From: Oscillospiraceae bacterium
GTDB lineage: Bacteria > Bacillota > Clostridia > Saccharofermentanales > Saccharofermentanaceae
Assembly (NCBI GenBank): GCA_902780785.1
Contig: CACZGS010000006.1
Coordinates: forward strand, 159,630 to 223,629
Length of the DNA: 64,000 nucleotides
Reading direction: 5' to 3'
Part shown: piece by piece, positions 1-8,125 of the stretch
Position numbering within the stretch: position 1 is the stretch's first letter
Layout: each line of letters begins with the position of its first letter
Translations under genes and position numbers: made by a program
The notes under the pieces: model-generated
The model's input: the letters and a program-made list of their open reading frames with translations, nothing else
What the model was told of the DNA's origin: nothing
The model's database searches: none

Positions 1-1
1 A

Positions 2-538
2 CAGGAAGATCACCAGGTTGAATTCCTTCCTTTTGCAGACGGCAACCTTGAGCTTGAGGCATTATATAAAGGCGATATCGATGCAGCTGCAATGTGGGAT
101 CCGCTCGCAAGCGTAGCTGAGAAGGCCGGCAAGGTTAAGACAATTCTCAATATTACAACCGATGAACCTTTCGCAGGTAAATCCTGCTGCTTCTTATATG
201 CTTCAAGAAAAGTATATGAGGATAATCCCGAAGAGATCGCAGCACTTCTCCGTGCTTACAGAAAGGCTCAGGATTTTATCAACAAGAATCCCGAGCAGGC
301 AGTAGACATTATTATCAAGGGCAAGTATTCACAGATCGAGGACCGTGAACTGGCTGTCGAGCTTATCACTTCATATAACTATCCTTCATATGAACAGCGT
401 GCAAACAATGAGTTCAATGTAAAGGATGATGTACGTTACTTCGCACAGCAGCTTTACGATATCGGATATCTTAAGACAGATGCTGATACTTACACGTCAA
501 AATACTTCGTTGAAGTAAATATGGATGGCGGCAAATGA
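2..538 (+). CDS. ABC transporter substrate-binding protein, SsuA/NMT1-like (C-terminal part)
   Basis: The reading frame is open from the window edge, so the signal peptide and N-terminal lobe lie outside. What remains (about 178 residues) has the second-lobe pattern of nitrate/sulfonate/taurine (NMT1/SsuA) binding proteins: a stretch ending in DIDAAAMWDPLAS, then a helical region with AALLRAYRKAQDFI and a C-terminal YDIGYLKTD segment. The stop overlaps the start of the downstream permease gene (ATGA), and an ATPase gene follows, giving a complete SBP-permease-ATPase importer. Substrate cannot be read from sequence. Organosulfur compounds are a reasonable guess because metY and a nitrogenase-like operon lie downstream, but thiamine-precursor or riboflavin uptake is also possible in this family. 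Confidence 0.85.
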   Translation, partial: QEDHQVEFLPFADGNLELEALYKGDIDAAAMWDPLASVAEKAGKVKTILNITTDEPFAGKSCCFLYASRKVYEDNPEEIAALLRAYRKAQDFINKNPEQAVDIIIKGKYSQIEDRELAVELITSYNYPSYEQRANNEFNVKDDVRYFAQQLYDIGYLKTDADTYTSKYFVEVNMDGGK

Positions 539-1524
539 TTAAGAAGAGTTCAATCGTTTACGGCTTTTCCTTATCAATAACAGGATTCCTGATCGCGGCG
601 CTTCTTAATGCCCTGATCCCGATCACTGCTGATGTTGAGATAACAGAATATTCTGTTGCAGGAATAACTGTAGATATTAACAGTACTTACAGAGCTGTTC
701 TCATAGTCTTATCGGCAATATTTCTTGTGTCAGGTCTTATCTCATTAAAAGATCACGACAAATGGAAGAAATACGTTAAGGGTGCACCAATAAGGTTTGC
801 ATCAGGAATAGCACTTCTGGTTTGGGACATTCTCGGAACTAAATGGCAATTACTGCCTCAGCCGTTTTTTCCGGGACCTGCAGGAATCGTTGAAGCGTTT
901 CTCATCGAACCTCAGTTCGTGCTGGAGAATACACTTTATTCTTTAAGGCTTTATGCTGCAGGATTTGCCCTTGGAGTGGTATTCGGAGTTGGAACCGGCA
1001 TTCTCGTTGGCTGGTTTCCAAAGGTATACTACTGGGTCACGCCCGTACTTAAGGTTACGGGCGTAATCCCGGCAGTAGCATGGATGCCATTTGCTTTAAC
1101 GCTTCTTCCGACACCTTTTGCCGCTGCGGTATTCCTTATTGTTATTTGTGTCTGGTTCCCGGTAACAAGCCTTACATCACAGGGAATCAAATCGACACCG
1201 AAGGTTCAGTTCGAAGCAGCAAGAACATTGGGTTCGAACACATTGGATCTGGTATTCAGAGTTGCCGTTCCGCATGCTCTGCCGCAGATCTTTACAGGTA
1301 TATCGACAGCAAATGCATTCGCGTTCACAACCCTTGTAATGGCGGAGATGATGGGACAGCCTGGCGGACTCGGATATTACATCAATCTCTCCAAAGTGTG
1401 GAGCGCATACTACAAGGTTTTTGCTGCAATTGTTGTAATGGCTGTATTGTTCAGCTTCATCACTGCAATCCTTGAGAGGGTGGAAAAATACGCCTTAAGA
1501 TGGCAGAAGGGACTCGTAAGATAA
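535..1524 (+). CDS. ABC transporter permease, SsuC-like
   Basis: This is the integral membrane subunit of the SsuABC-type importer (329 residues). Two extra N-terminal membrane segments (about residues 7-27 and 55-70) precede a standard BPD_transp_1 domain from about residue 125. The EAA-like loop that contacts the ATPase is visible around residues 220-250 (FEAARTLGSNTLDLVFRVAVPHALPQ). The start overlaps the stop of the binding-protein gene by four bases and its own stop overlaps the ATPase start (TAATG), so the three genes are translationally coupled. The two extra N-terminal segments make it longer than the roughly 260 residues usual for SsuC. Family is confident; the substrate is not known. 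Confidence 0.9.
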   Translation: MIKKSSIVYGFSLSITGFLIAALLNALIPITADVEITEYSVAGITVDINSTYRAVLIVLSAIFLVSGLISLKDHDKWKKYVKGAPIRFASGIALLVWDILGTKWQLLPQPFFPGPAGIVEAFLIEPQFVLENTLYSLRLYAAGFALGVVFGVGTGILVGWFPKVYYWVTPVLKVTGVIPAVAWMPFALTLLPTPFAAAVFLIVICVWFPVTSLTSQGIKSTPKVQFEAARTLGSNTLDLVFRVAVPHALPQIFTGISTANAFAFTTLVMAEMMGQPGGLGYYINLSKVWSAYYKVFAAIVVMAVLFSFITAILERVEKYALRWQKGLVR

Positions 1525-2324
1525 TGGCTGAGCAGATTGAAAAAGAAGATTACATTCTTAAGATCAAGAACCTCCGCCGCATATATAAGGATGATGACGG
1601 CGCAGATGTTGAAGCCCTTGAGGACGTAAGTCTGAACGTTAAACGCGGAGAATTCATTTCGATCATTGGCGCAAGCGGATGCGGCAAGACAACTTTGCTC
1701 CGTTCGATAGCAGGCCTTGATAAGCCTGACTCAGGTTCGATCTTTATGGATGATCATAAGATCACAAAACCGGATCCTGAGCGCGGATATGTTTTTCAGC
1801 AGGGTGGTCTGTTTAACTGGCTTACTGTTGAACAGAATATTGCATACGGTCTTAAAACAAGAAAGATCTATAAAGAGAAAAAGTCTGAAGTGCCCAAATA
1901 TATTGAGCTTGTCGGACTTAATGGATTCGAGGATTCATATCCTTATCAGATAAGCGGAGGAATGGCTCAGAGAGTGGCAATTGCCAGGACTTTGATAAAT
2001 GATCCGAAAATGCTTCTTCTCGATGAACCGATGGGCGCACTGGATTCTTTTACCCGTGCCGATATCCAGGATAAGCTCCTGGAACTGCATAAGTTTAATG
2101 GTATTACGATGGTTCTCGTAACCCATGATATAGACGAAGCTATATATCTTTCTGACAGGATTGTAATTATGACTCCCAGACCCGGAAAGATAAGTAACAT
2201 CATTGAGGTTAATATTCCTCATCCGAGACAGAGAGGCGAAGCTGAATTCCTTGCGATGCGAAGAAAACTTCTCCAGGAATTTGATCTTGCTACGGCTCAT
2301 CCTGAACCGGAATACAACATTTAA
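1524..2324 (+). CDS. ABC transporter ATP-binding protein, SsuB/TauB-like
   Basis: The ATPase subunit of the importer. Walker A is GASGCGKTT, the Q-loop is in VFQQGG, the ABC signature is ISGGMAQRVAIAR, and Walker B with the catalytic Glu is MLLLDEPMGALD, followed by the switch His in VTHDIDEA. The N-terminal strand has the DDDGADVEALEDVSL layout typical of nitrate/sulfonate ATPases. I chose the ATG at 1524 because it overlaps the permease stop (TAATG); an in-frame ATG at 1500 would add eight residues and cannot be excluded. It is the last gene of the importer operon. Confidence 0.9.
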   Translation: MAEQIEKEDYILKIKNLRRIYKDDDGADVEALEDVSLNVKRGEFISIIGASGCGKTTLLRSIAGLDKPDSGSIFMDDHKITKPDPERGYVFQQGGLFNWLTVEQNIAYGLKTRKIYKEKKSEVPKYIELVGLNGFEDSYPYQISGGMAQRVAIARTLINDPKMLLLDEPMGALDSFTRADIQDKLLELHKFNGITMVLVTHDIDEAIYLSDRIVIMTPRPGKISNIIEVNIPHPRQRGEAEFLAMRRKLLQEFDLATAHPEPEYNI

Positions 2325-2341
2325 TAAAGGAAATTTTTAAA

Positions 2342-2746
2342 ATGAATAAATCAAAAATAACAGGTATTGTAATTGCAGTCTTAGGGCTTATCACAGCTCT
2401 TATTCCGACAGTGATCTTTAAAGTTTGTGAGGCAATGGAAGGAAAGTTCATGAAGTGTCACTGGACATCACAGACAGAGGTCGCGATCGGTATTGTCACA
2501 TTAGTTTTAGGAGTGCTCATCATTCTGACAAAAGAGAAGGCAGCTGCGGCAGCTTATTCGGTTGCTTCAGCGATAAACGGTGTGCTTGTGATCCTTATTC
2601 CCACTGTGGTTATCGGTGTATGCGGTTCAGCTGACATGCCTTGCCATTCAGGAACAAAGCCCGCTCTTATCATTGCGGGAGCATTGATCGTTGTTGTGGC
2701 GCTTATCCACACAGCTCTTTATCTGACATCTAAGAAAAAAGCTTGA
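2342..2746 (+). CDS. DUF4418 family membrane protein
   Basis: A 134-residue protein with four predicted membrane segments (about residues 6-26, 47-63, 70-95 and 107-127). Two similar outer loops, CEAMEGKFMKCHWTSQTE and CGSADMPCHSGTKP, each carry a Cys pair and a C-H motif, so the protein looks like an internal duplication of a two-helix unit. This matches the DUF4418 family, which commonly sits next to FtsX-type permeases and MacB-type ATPases, as it does here (stop one base before the permease ATG). Function is unknown. The paired Cys/His loops suggest metal or redox sensing outside the membrane; this is an inference. Confidence 0.8.
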   Translation: MNKSKITGIVIAVLGLITALIPTVIFKVCEAMEGKFMKCHWTSQTEVAIGIVTLVLGVLIILTKEKAAAAAYSVASAINGVLVILIPTVVIGVCGSADMPCHSGTKPALIIAGALIVVVALIHTALYLTSKKKA

Positions 2747-2747
2747 G

Positions 2748-3956
2748 ATGAGTAACTTTAAAGGAAATCTGGACTTTGGCATTAAGAACATCAGGAAAAG
2801 ACCGTACAGGTCTTTTTGCCTGATGCTTGCTGCTCTTATCGGTTCTTATGCTTTGTTCGTAGGAAGCGTGCTGAAAGGATCGCTTAATAACGGCATGACC
2901 AGGATGCAGGAGCGTATGGGAGCAGATCTCATGATCGTTCCGGAGTCTTCGGAAGTGAAGGCCAGGAACATTCTGCTTACAGGCGAACCTGAGTTTTTCT
3001 ATATGGACATTTCGGTAGCTCAGGCTCTTCTTGATATCGAAGGCGTGGAATGTGCAACGAGCCAGTTCTATTTTACTTCTCTGTCCTCTGATTGCTGCTC
3101 GACAAGGGTTCAGCTGATAGCTTACGATCCGGATACTGATTTTGTTATCGATCCCTGGATCGACGAGAGGATCACGGATGAAGTGGAAAAAGGAAGCGTG
3201 ATCATCGGCAGTGAAGTTACTCCTTTGCCGGACGGAAAAGTGAAGTTCTACGGAAGTGAGTATCCAGTTGCAGGTAAGCTCGGTGAGACAGCAACAGGAC
3301 TCGATCATTCTGTGTTCATGACCAGAGATACAATGCATGAGATCCTCTCCGATGCAAAGGAAAAGGGATATCAGTTTATTAATCCGGAAGATGACGGAGC
3401 GTTTGTATCAACTGTTCTTATCCGTGTCAGTGAGAATGCCGACATTACCGGTATTGAAAAAGAAATCTACGGCAAAGCTGAAGGCATTAAGTTTATTGAA
3501 ACTGACAAACTGATCAATGATCTTTCAGTAAAGCTCGGTTCGGTAGACAGGCTTATAAATGTTACGCTTACAGTGCTTCTTGTCTTTTCATTCGTTACCA
3601 TGATCCTTTTCTTTTCCGTTATCTTCCATGAGAGGAAGAAAGAATTTGCAATATTAAGGATCCTTGGTATGTCATCTTCAAAGATCTGTGTCTCATCACT
3701 GACCGAGGGCCTGATCATCGGTGCTGCAGGCGGCGCAGCTGGCCTTTTGGCAGGTATACTTACAGTATTTCCGTTTAACCGCCTCATTGAGAATTCACTT
3801 GATGTTCCTTATCTTATGTCGCCCTTGCCGGTAGTCATTTTGTATGGGCTTTTGGGAGTTGCCGTGACTGTCCTTTTCAGTTCTATGGCATCGTTCCTGT
3901 CAACGTTAAGTCTTTCTCATGCAGAGACTTATTACACAATGAGGGCTGGTGAATAA
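2748..3956 (+). CDS. ABC transporter permease, FtsX/MacB family
   Basis: 402 residues with the MacB/FtsX layout: an N-terminal membrane helix (about residues 20-42), a large extracytoplasmic domain (about 45-270), then three C-terminal helices (about 275-300, 320-345 and 360-385). It forms a transporter with the ATPase immediately downstream and probably works with the DUF4418 protein upstream. Transporters of this type often export peptides or lipids or transmit mechanical force, but nothing here points to the cargo. The gene starts one base after the DUF4418 stop and ends one base before the ATPase ATG, so the three form one transcription unit. Confidence 0.85.
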   Translation: MSNFKGNLDFGIKNIRKRPYRSFCLMLAALIGSYALFVGSVLKGSLNNGMTRMQERMGADLMIVPESSEVKARNILLTGEPEFFYMDISVAQALLDIEGVECATSQFYFTSLSSDCCSTRVQLIAYDPDTDFVIDPWIDERITDEVEKGSVIIGSEVTPLPDGKVKFYGSEYPVAGKLGETATGLDHSVFMTRDTMHEILSDAKEKGYQFINPEDDGAFVSTVLIRVSENADITGIEKEIYGKAEGIKFIETDKLINDLSVKLGSVDRLINVTLTVLLVFSFVTMILFFSVIFHERKKEFAILRILGMSSSKICVSSLTEGLIIGAAGGAAGLLAGILTVFPFNRLIENSLDVPYLMSPLPVVILYGLLGVAVTVLFSSMASFLSTLSLSHAETYYTMRAGE

Positions 3957-3957
3957 T

Positions 3958-4632
3958 ATGGAATATCTTTGTTCCGAGAAACTTGTAAAAGAATACGAAA
4001 GGCGCGGAAAGACTTTCCGGGCTGTAGATGACGTAGATATTCAAATTAATAAGGGTGAATTCATCATCATTACAGGTGAGTCCGGAAGCGGGAAAACAAC
4101 GCTTCTTAATCTCCTTCTCGGCCTGACGAAGCCTGAGTCTGGAACTGTCCTTTTTGACGGTGAGGATATCAGCACCTTCGATGACAAGAGACTTTCTGAG
4201 ATAAGAAATGAGAAGATCAAGTATATTCCGCAGGGAGACAGTCTTCTGACTTCGCTTACTGTCAGAGAGAATATTCTTTTCCCTTATGTTATAGGCGGAA
4301 AAGAGAAACCGCCTAAGGAAAGGTTAATTGAGCTGGCTGAGAAACTGGGCATCACAGATCTTCTTGATGTGTATCCTTCGGAATTATCGGGCGGGGAGAT
4401 GAGAAGAGTAACTATAGCCAGAGCCGTAATCAATAAACCCGCGGTGATCATTGCTGATGAACCGACAGGAAATCTTGACCGTGACAATACATCGAAAGTT
4501 ATGGAGATATTTAAGGATATTTCAGGTGAAGGGACGGCTGTTGTAGTCGTGACACATCAGAGGGAGACATTGGACTATGCTTCAAAAGTCCTCAATATGT
4601 CGCACGGGAGGCTTGCTCCGGAGAATATATAG
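3958..4632 (+). CDS. ABC transporter ATP-binding protein, MacB/LolD type
   Basis: The ATPase partner of the FtsX-like permease. Visible motifs are Walker A GESGSGKTT, signature LSGGEMRRVTIARA, Walker B VIIADEPTGNLD and the switch His in VVTHQ. The EPTGNLD sequence is characteristic of the MacB/LolD/FtsE branch. I start it at ATG 3958, with GAGGG 12 bases upstream; a GTG at 3949 overlapping the permease would add three residues and has no room for a ribosome binding site. It closes the DUF4418-permease-ATPase operon. A 7-bp palindrome lies just downstream, before the LysR gene. Confidence 0.9.
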   Translation: MEYLCSEKLVKEYERRGKTFRAVDDVDIQINKGEFIIITGESGSGKTTLLNLLLGLTKPESGTVLFDGEDISTFDDKRLSEIRNEKIKYIPQGDSLLTSLTVRENILFPYVIGGKEKPPKERLIELAEKLGITDLLDVYPSELSGGEMRRVTIARAVINKPAVIIADEPTGNLDRDNTSKVMEIFKDISGEGTAVVVVTHQRETLDYASKVLNMSHGRLAPENI

Positions 4633-4643
4633 TTATTGAACCC

Positions 4644-4669
4644 TATAACTAAAAGTTATATTTGGTTAT
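4644..4669. promoter_or_regulatory. Candidate LysR operator upstream of the first LysR gene
   Basis: TATAACT-AAA-AGTTATA is a perfect inverted repeat (4644-4660). It is followed by TTGGTTAT, whose complement ATAACCAA recurs at 9032-9039 upstream of the nitrogenase-like operon, directly after the second LysR gene. A T-N11-A type dyad just upstream of a LysR gene is the usual autoregulatory site. Assignment to a particular regulator is inference. Confidence 0.45.
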
Positions 4670-4742
4670 CGGAAATGAGTATTTCTTGGTTTTCCTGATT
4701 TGCAATACAATCTTGTAATCAAATCCTAAGGATGACCGGAAT

Positions 4743-5657
4743 ATGACGATACAACAATTGGTTTACGCAATTACGATCTCTGAAGTCGGCTCTATGAACC
4801 GTGCGGCAGAAGATCTGTTTATTACACAACCTACACTTACCAAAGCAATTAAAGAGCTCGAGAATGAGCTGGGGATATCTCTTTTTGTCAGGTCAGGTAA
4901 AGGAATGACACTTACACCCGACGGAAGAGATTTTATCGTGTATGCAAAACAGATCAGTCAGCAATACGATATTCTTAAAGACCATTTCGGAAATGCCGGT
5001 GAACGGAAAAGAAAATTCGGCATATCAACACAGCATTATTCATTTGCCGTAAAAGCTTTCGCTGAGCTGATAAAAGATTTTGACCTGAAGAAGTATGAGT
5101 TTGTTTTCAGGGAGACAACGACGCGTGATGTAATAGATGATGTCGGTTCAATGAAGAGCGATATCGGAATCCTTTTTATAAGCGAATATAACCGTAAGGT
5201 AATAGAGAAGAAACTCCGAGACAATGACCTCCGCTTTGTTCATCTGATTGACTGCAAAGCATGTGTGTATATAGCAAAAGATCACCCTCTTGCTGATGCG
5301 GACGAACTCACAATGGAAGATCTCGCACCGTATCCTTGTCTCGCATTTGAGCAGGGCGAAGGCGATCCCATTTACTATTCAGAGGAGATACTTGCCGAGA
5401 AGGATTATCCCAGAAGGATCAAGGTTTGTGACAGAGCATCGGGTCTGAATCTGATGACTGAACTGAACGGCTATACTCTGTGTTCGGGAATAATCTTAGA
5501 TGATATCAACGGCCAGCAATATAAGATGATCCGCTTCAGGGGAGATGACGATGATGCGGTTATGCATATTGGGTATATCATCAAGAACAATATTGAGATC
5601 ACTTCGCTCACGGAAGGTTATATTCAGGAAGTAAAAAAGATACTGAATATAGGTTAA
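4743..5657 (+). CDS. LysR family transcriptional regulator
   Basis: 304 residues. The N-terminal winged helix-turn-helix (about residues 1-60: QQLVYAITISEVGSMNRAAEDLFITQPTLTKAIKELENELG) is followed by a periplasmic-binding-like effector domain. It is clearly paralogous to the regulator encoded at 8126-9022: both share QQLxYAIT, the QHYxFAVK segment, the YPCLxFxQGEGxPIY segment and the ExNGYTLCSGII segment. The two copies bracket metY and the SDR gene, so one or both probably control the sulfur genes. LysR proteins of this kind often sense sulfur intermediates such as O-acetylserine, but the ligand here is unknown. Confidence 0.9.
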   Translation: MTIQQLVYAITISEVGSMNRAAEDLFITQPTLTKAIKELENELGISLFVRSGKGMTLTPDGRDFIVYAKQISQQYDILKDHFGNAGERKRKFGISTQHYSFAVKAFAELIKDFDLKKYEFVFRETTTRDVIDDVGSMKSDIGILFISEYNRKVIEKKLRDNDLRFVHLIDCKACVYIAKDHPLADADELTMEDLAPYPCLAFEQGEGDPIYYSEEILAEKDYPRRIKVCDRASGLNLMTELNGYTLCSGIILDDINGQQYKMIRFRGDDDDAVMHIGYIIKNNIEITSLTEGYIQEVKKILNIG

Positions 5658-5693
5658 GAAGTAATCTATATACGATAATCATGAGGAAAGAAA

Positions 5694-5729
5694 TTACCTA
5701 TTGACATAGTAGGTAAATTCAGTTAACAT
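5694..5729 (+). promoter_or_regulatory. Promoter of the metY leader with ACCTA-N9-TAGGT operator
   Basis: TTGACA (5701-5706), a 17-base spacer and TAACAT (5724-5729) form a good sigma-A promoter, placing transcription start near 5736. A perfect 7-bp inverted repeat, TTACCTA-N9-TAGGTAA (5694-5716), wraps the -35 hexamer. The same ACCTA-N9-TAGGT core occurs at 9101-9119 ahead of the nitrogenase-like operon. The position over the -35 suggests repression. The motif resembles sites of Rrf2/CymR-type cysteine regulators, but no such gene is in the window. Confidence 0.65.
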
Positions 5730-5760
5730 TTCATCATACTTTCTGAAAAGGAGACATGAT

Positions 5761-5856
5761 ATGAACCGCATTTCAGCAAACATCATGATGTGTTGTCGAA
5801 TGCTTAACTCCCGGGCAAATGGATTGACCGGTGTGTCATGTCGATGTTTAAAATAA
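5761..5856 (+). CDS. Cys/Met-rich leader peptide of metY
   Basis: A 31-codon open frame with an excellent ribosome binding site (AAAAGGAG seven bases before the ATG). It contains the run Met-Met-Cys-Cys-Arg-Met at codons 9-14 (5785-5802) and Cys-Arg-Cys at codons 27-29. Four cysteines and four methionines in 31 residues is far above normal for Cys and Met. It sits in the metY leader, and its coding sequence overlaps one arm of an alternative RNA structure with a terminator 32 bases after its stop. This is the layout of a translated leader controlling an amino-acid biosynthesis gene; the product is probably not functional as a protein. No homologue is known to me. Confidence 0.6.
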   Translation: MNRISANIMMCCRMLNSRANGLTGVSCRCLK

Positions 5857-5922
5857 GCTTTAATACAAGATACACTTAACTTTATCTGGCCCGGGAGTTC
5901 AACAAGCCCCCGGGCTTTTTTT
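5806..5922 (+). promoter_or_regulatory. Transcription attenuator of metY (antiterminator/terminator pair)
   Basis: Three complementary segments are visible. AACTCCCGGGC (5806-5816, inside the leader peptide frame just after the Met/Cys codons) is a perfect complement of GCCCGGGAGTT (5889-5899). The first seven bases of the latter, GCCCGGG, are also complementary to CCCGGGC (5909-5915), which runs straight into seven T residues (5916-5922). The second pairing is a Rho-independent terminator and the first excludes it. The metY start at 5958 follows with its own AGGAGGA site. Which condition favours readthrough cannot be settled from sequence alone. Confidence 0.65.
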
Positions 5923-5957
5923 CTTTCGAAAACACACATTATCAGGAGGATATAACA

Positions 5958-7256
5958 ATGTCAGAAAACAGTTTCAGCGCAAAGGCTATAAGAGCAGGAT
6001 ATGAATCATCAGAGCACTTTAATTCGGTAGTACCGCCCATCTATCAGACCGCTTCATTCGATCTTCACGATATCGACAGAACAAGAAGACTCTGGACCGG
6101 TGCAGAGGCAGGCGGTATTTATTCCAGAGTGGGCACTCCGACAGGATCGATCCTTGAGACGAGGATAGCAGAACTTGACGGAGGCAAGGCTGCAGTAGCA
6201 CTTTCTTCAGGAATGGCTGCTATTACATATACGCTTCTTTTACTTGCACAAGGTGGCGGCAATATCGTTGCCGGTTCATCACTTTACGGTGCGGCACAGT
6301 TAGATCTTGCAGAATTCCTGCCTAAGTACGGCGTGGATACGAGATTTGTTAAGGACAGAACAAATCCCGCAGCATATGGTGAACTTATCGATGAGAATAC
6401 AAGAGCGGTATACCTTGAGTCCATCAGCAACCCTAATATCGAACTTTATGATATCGATGCTATCGCAAAGATCGCGCATGAACATGGCGTGCCTGTTGTC
6501 GTAGACAATACAGTAGCTACACCGTATCTCTACAGACCTTTCGAGCATGGCGCAGACATTATCGTTTACTCTGCAACCAAGGAGATCAACGGTCACGGCA
6601 ATGTAATTGCAGGAATCGTTGTTGAGAAGGGTGACTTCCCGTTCGATGAGAAGAAGTATCCCCAGTTCTATGAGAAGAGCTGGAAGATGAGAGATCTTCA
6701 GAATGATAAGAGAAGCGCCGTTGAGTTCATTCCCGGTGCACCTGTTATTGCATCCCTTAAGATCTTCTTCACTGAGTTTTTCGGCGGTGCTTTAGGTTCT
6801 TTCGAGTCTTATCTTGTTCTTCAGGGCTTATCGACGCTTTCAGTAAGACTTGATAAGAAGGTCCAGACTGTAAGAAAGGTCGTTGAATTCCTTGAGAGCC
6901 GCGATGAGGTAGAGTTTGTAAGATATCCATATGCAAAGGGAAGCCAGTTTAAAGATTTAGCTGACAGGGATTTCCCTAAGGGCCCCGGAGCACTTCTCTC
7001 ATTCGGTTTTAAGGGTACCAGAGAGCAGGAAGGCATATTTATCAAATCTCTTAAGAACTTTAACTATCACGTAAATATCGGCGATGTACGATCACTCATC
7101 ACAAATCCGCCGGAAAATACTCATACTGAGCTTGAACCCGATCAGCTTGAACTTGCTGATGTTCCGGCTAACCTTATCAGACTGTCTATTGGTCTTGAAG
7201 ACGCAGAAGATCTCATAAGCGATCTTACACAGGCCTTCGAAAAGGCTTTTGCCTGA
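5958..7256 (+). CDS. metY: O-acetylhomoserine sulfhydrylase (O-acetylhomoserine aminocarboxypropyltransferase)
   Basis: 432 residues, the usual length for the long MetY class of Cys/Met-metabolism PLP enzymes. It begins with the ETxAIRAGY-like opening (SAKAIRAGYESSEHFNSVVPPIYQTASF). It has the YSRVGTPT substrate loop and the SSGMAAI phosphate-binding turn, and the PLP lysine is probably Lys208 in YSATKEINGHG. The reaction joins O-acetylhomoserine with sulfide to give homocysteine, or with methanethiol to give methionine directly. The ribosome binding site AGGAGGA lies at 5944-5950. It is preceded by a Cys/Met-coding leader and attenuator, followed 18 bases later by an SDR gene, and flanked by two LysR paralogues, which fits dedicated use of thiol released by the nitrogenase-like enzyme downstream. 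Confidence 0.92.
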   Translation: MSENSFSAKAIRAGYESSEHFNSVVPPIYQTASFDLHDIDRTRRLWTGAEAGGIYSRVGTPTGSILETRIAELDGGKAAVALSSGMAAITYTLLLLAQGGGNIVAGSSLYGAAQLDLAEFLPKYGVDTRFVKDRTNPAAYGELIDENTRAVYLESISNPNIELYDIDAIAKIAHEHGVPVVVDNTVATPYLYRPFEHGADIIVYSATKEINGHGNVIAGIVVEKGDFPFDEKKYPQFYEKSWKMRDLQNDKRSAVEFIPGAPVIASLKIFFTEFFGGALGSFESYLVLQGLSTLSVRLDKKVQTVRKVVEFLESRDEVEFVRYPYAKGSQFKDLADRDFPKGPGALLSFGFKGTREQEGIFIKSLKNFNYHVNIGDVRSLITNPPENTHTELEPDQLELADVPANLIRLSIGLEDAEDLISDLTQAFEKAFA

Positions 7257-7274
7257 TGAAGGAGGCGTAAGAAC

Positions 7275-8081
7275 ATGTCACGTGAATTTGAAGGGAAAAC
7301 CATATTTATCACCGGCGCCGCAAAAGGCCAGGGCAGAGCTGTGGCAATAGCTTTTGCACAAGAGGGCGCGAACATTATCGCTTTCGATCTTGGAGCAAGG
7401 ATAGAATATCCGGCTTATAACAGATCATCCAATGAGGATCTCGAAAAGCTCAAGAGCGATGTGGAAGCCGTTGGAGGAAAGATCCTGATCTATGCAGGGG
7501 ATGTCCGTAAGGCATCAGACGTAAAAGAGGCCGTTGACCGCGGAGTAAACGAGTTCGGCGGAATAGACATCCTGTTCAGCAATGCCGGAATCGCTGCTTA
7601 CGGTTACTCATGGGAACTTACTGAGGAACAGTGGGATGCCCTCATCGAAGTTAATCTCAAGGGAGGCTTCCTGGTATCGAAATATGTTATTCCGCATCTT
7701 ATAGAAAAGAAGAGCGGCGTGATAATATACAACTCATCTGTGGGAGGACTCAGGGGATTCGGACGCATGAGCCATTATTCGGCTTCCAAGCATGGCCTTG
7801 TGGGACTTGCTAAATCCCAGGCAATAGAGCTTGCACCTTATGGCATCAGAGTCGTTACGCTGCATCCGACAGGCGTAAATACACCGATGAACGACGGACT
7901 TGCAGAACTTGAGGGAACGACAGCTATTGAGATCGCTGAAAGATCAGCAGGCAATCTCTTAAAGACACCTTGGATCGAGACAGAGGATATAGTTGAAGCA
8001 GTTAAGTATATAGCAAGCGATAAAGCAAGGTACATGACCGGAAATCAGTTTGTTCTTGATGCAGGACTTCTCACACGCTGA
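7275..8081 (+). CDS. Short-chain dehydrogenase/reductase (SDR)
   Basis: 268 residues with a classical SDR fold. The nucleotide-binding turn TGAAKGQG is at residues 13-20, followed by the NAG motif (SNAGIAAYG), the catalytic Ser in YNSSVGG and the catalytic YSASK. The residues after the second strand (FDLG) suggest NAD(H) rather than NADP(H), with an Asp at the ribose-binding position. A strong GGAGG site precedes the ATG, 18 bases after metY, so the two are probably cotranscribed. Its substrate is unknown. If the cluster salvages methylthio compounds, an aldehyde/alcohol step such as methylthioacetaldehyde to methylthioethanol would fit; this is inference. Confidence 0.85.
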   Translation: MSREFEGKTIFITGAAKGQGRAVAIAFAQEGANIIAFDLGARIEYPAYNRSSNEDLEKLKSDVEAVGGKILIYAGDVRKASDVKEAVDRGVNEFGGIDILFSNAGIAAYGYSWELTEEQWDALIEVNLKGGFLVSKYVIPHLIEKKSGVIIYNSSVGGLRGFGRMSHYSASKHGLVGLAKSQAIELAPYGIRVVTLHPTGVNTPMNDGLAELEGTTAIEIAERSAGNLLKTPWIETEDIVEAVKYIASDKARYMTGNQFVLDAGLLTR

Positions 8082-8125
8082 CAAAAGATAAGACATTGTG
8101 GAATATTAAACAGAGGTAATTAGAC

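Noticed and set aside
5736..5957. SAM-type riboswitch before metY
   Set aside because: No S-box core sequences are visible; a translated Cys/Met-coding frame and simple competing stems explain the leader better.
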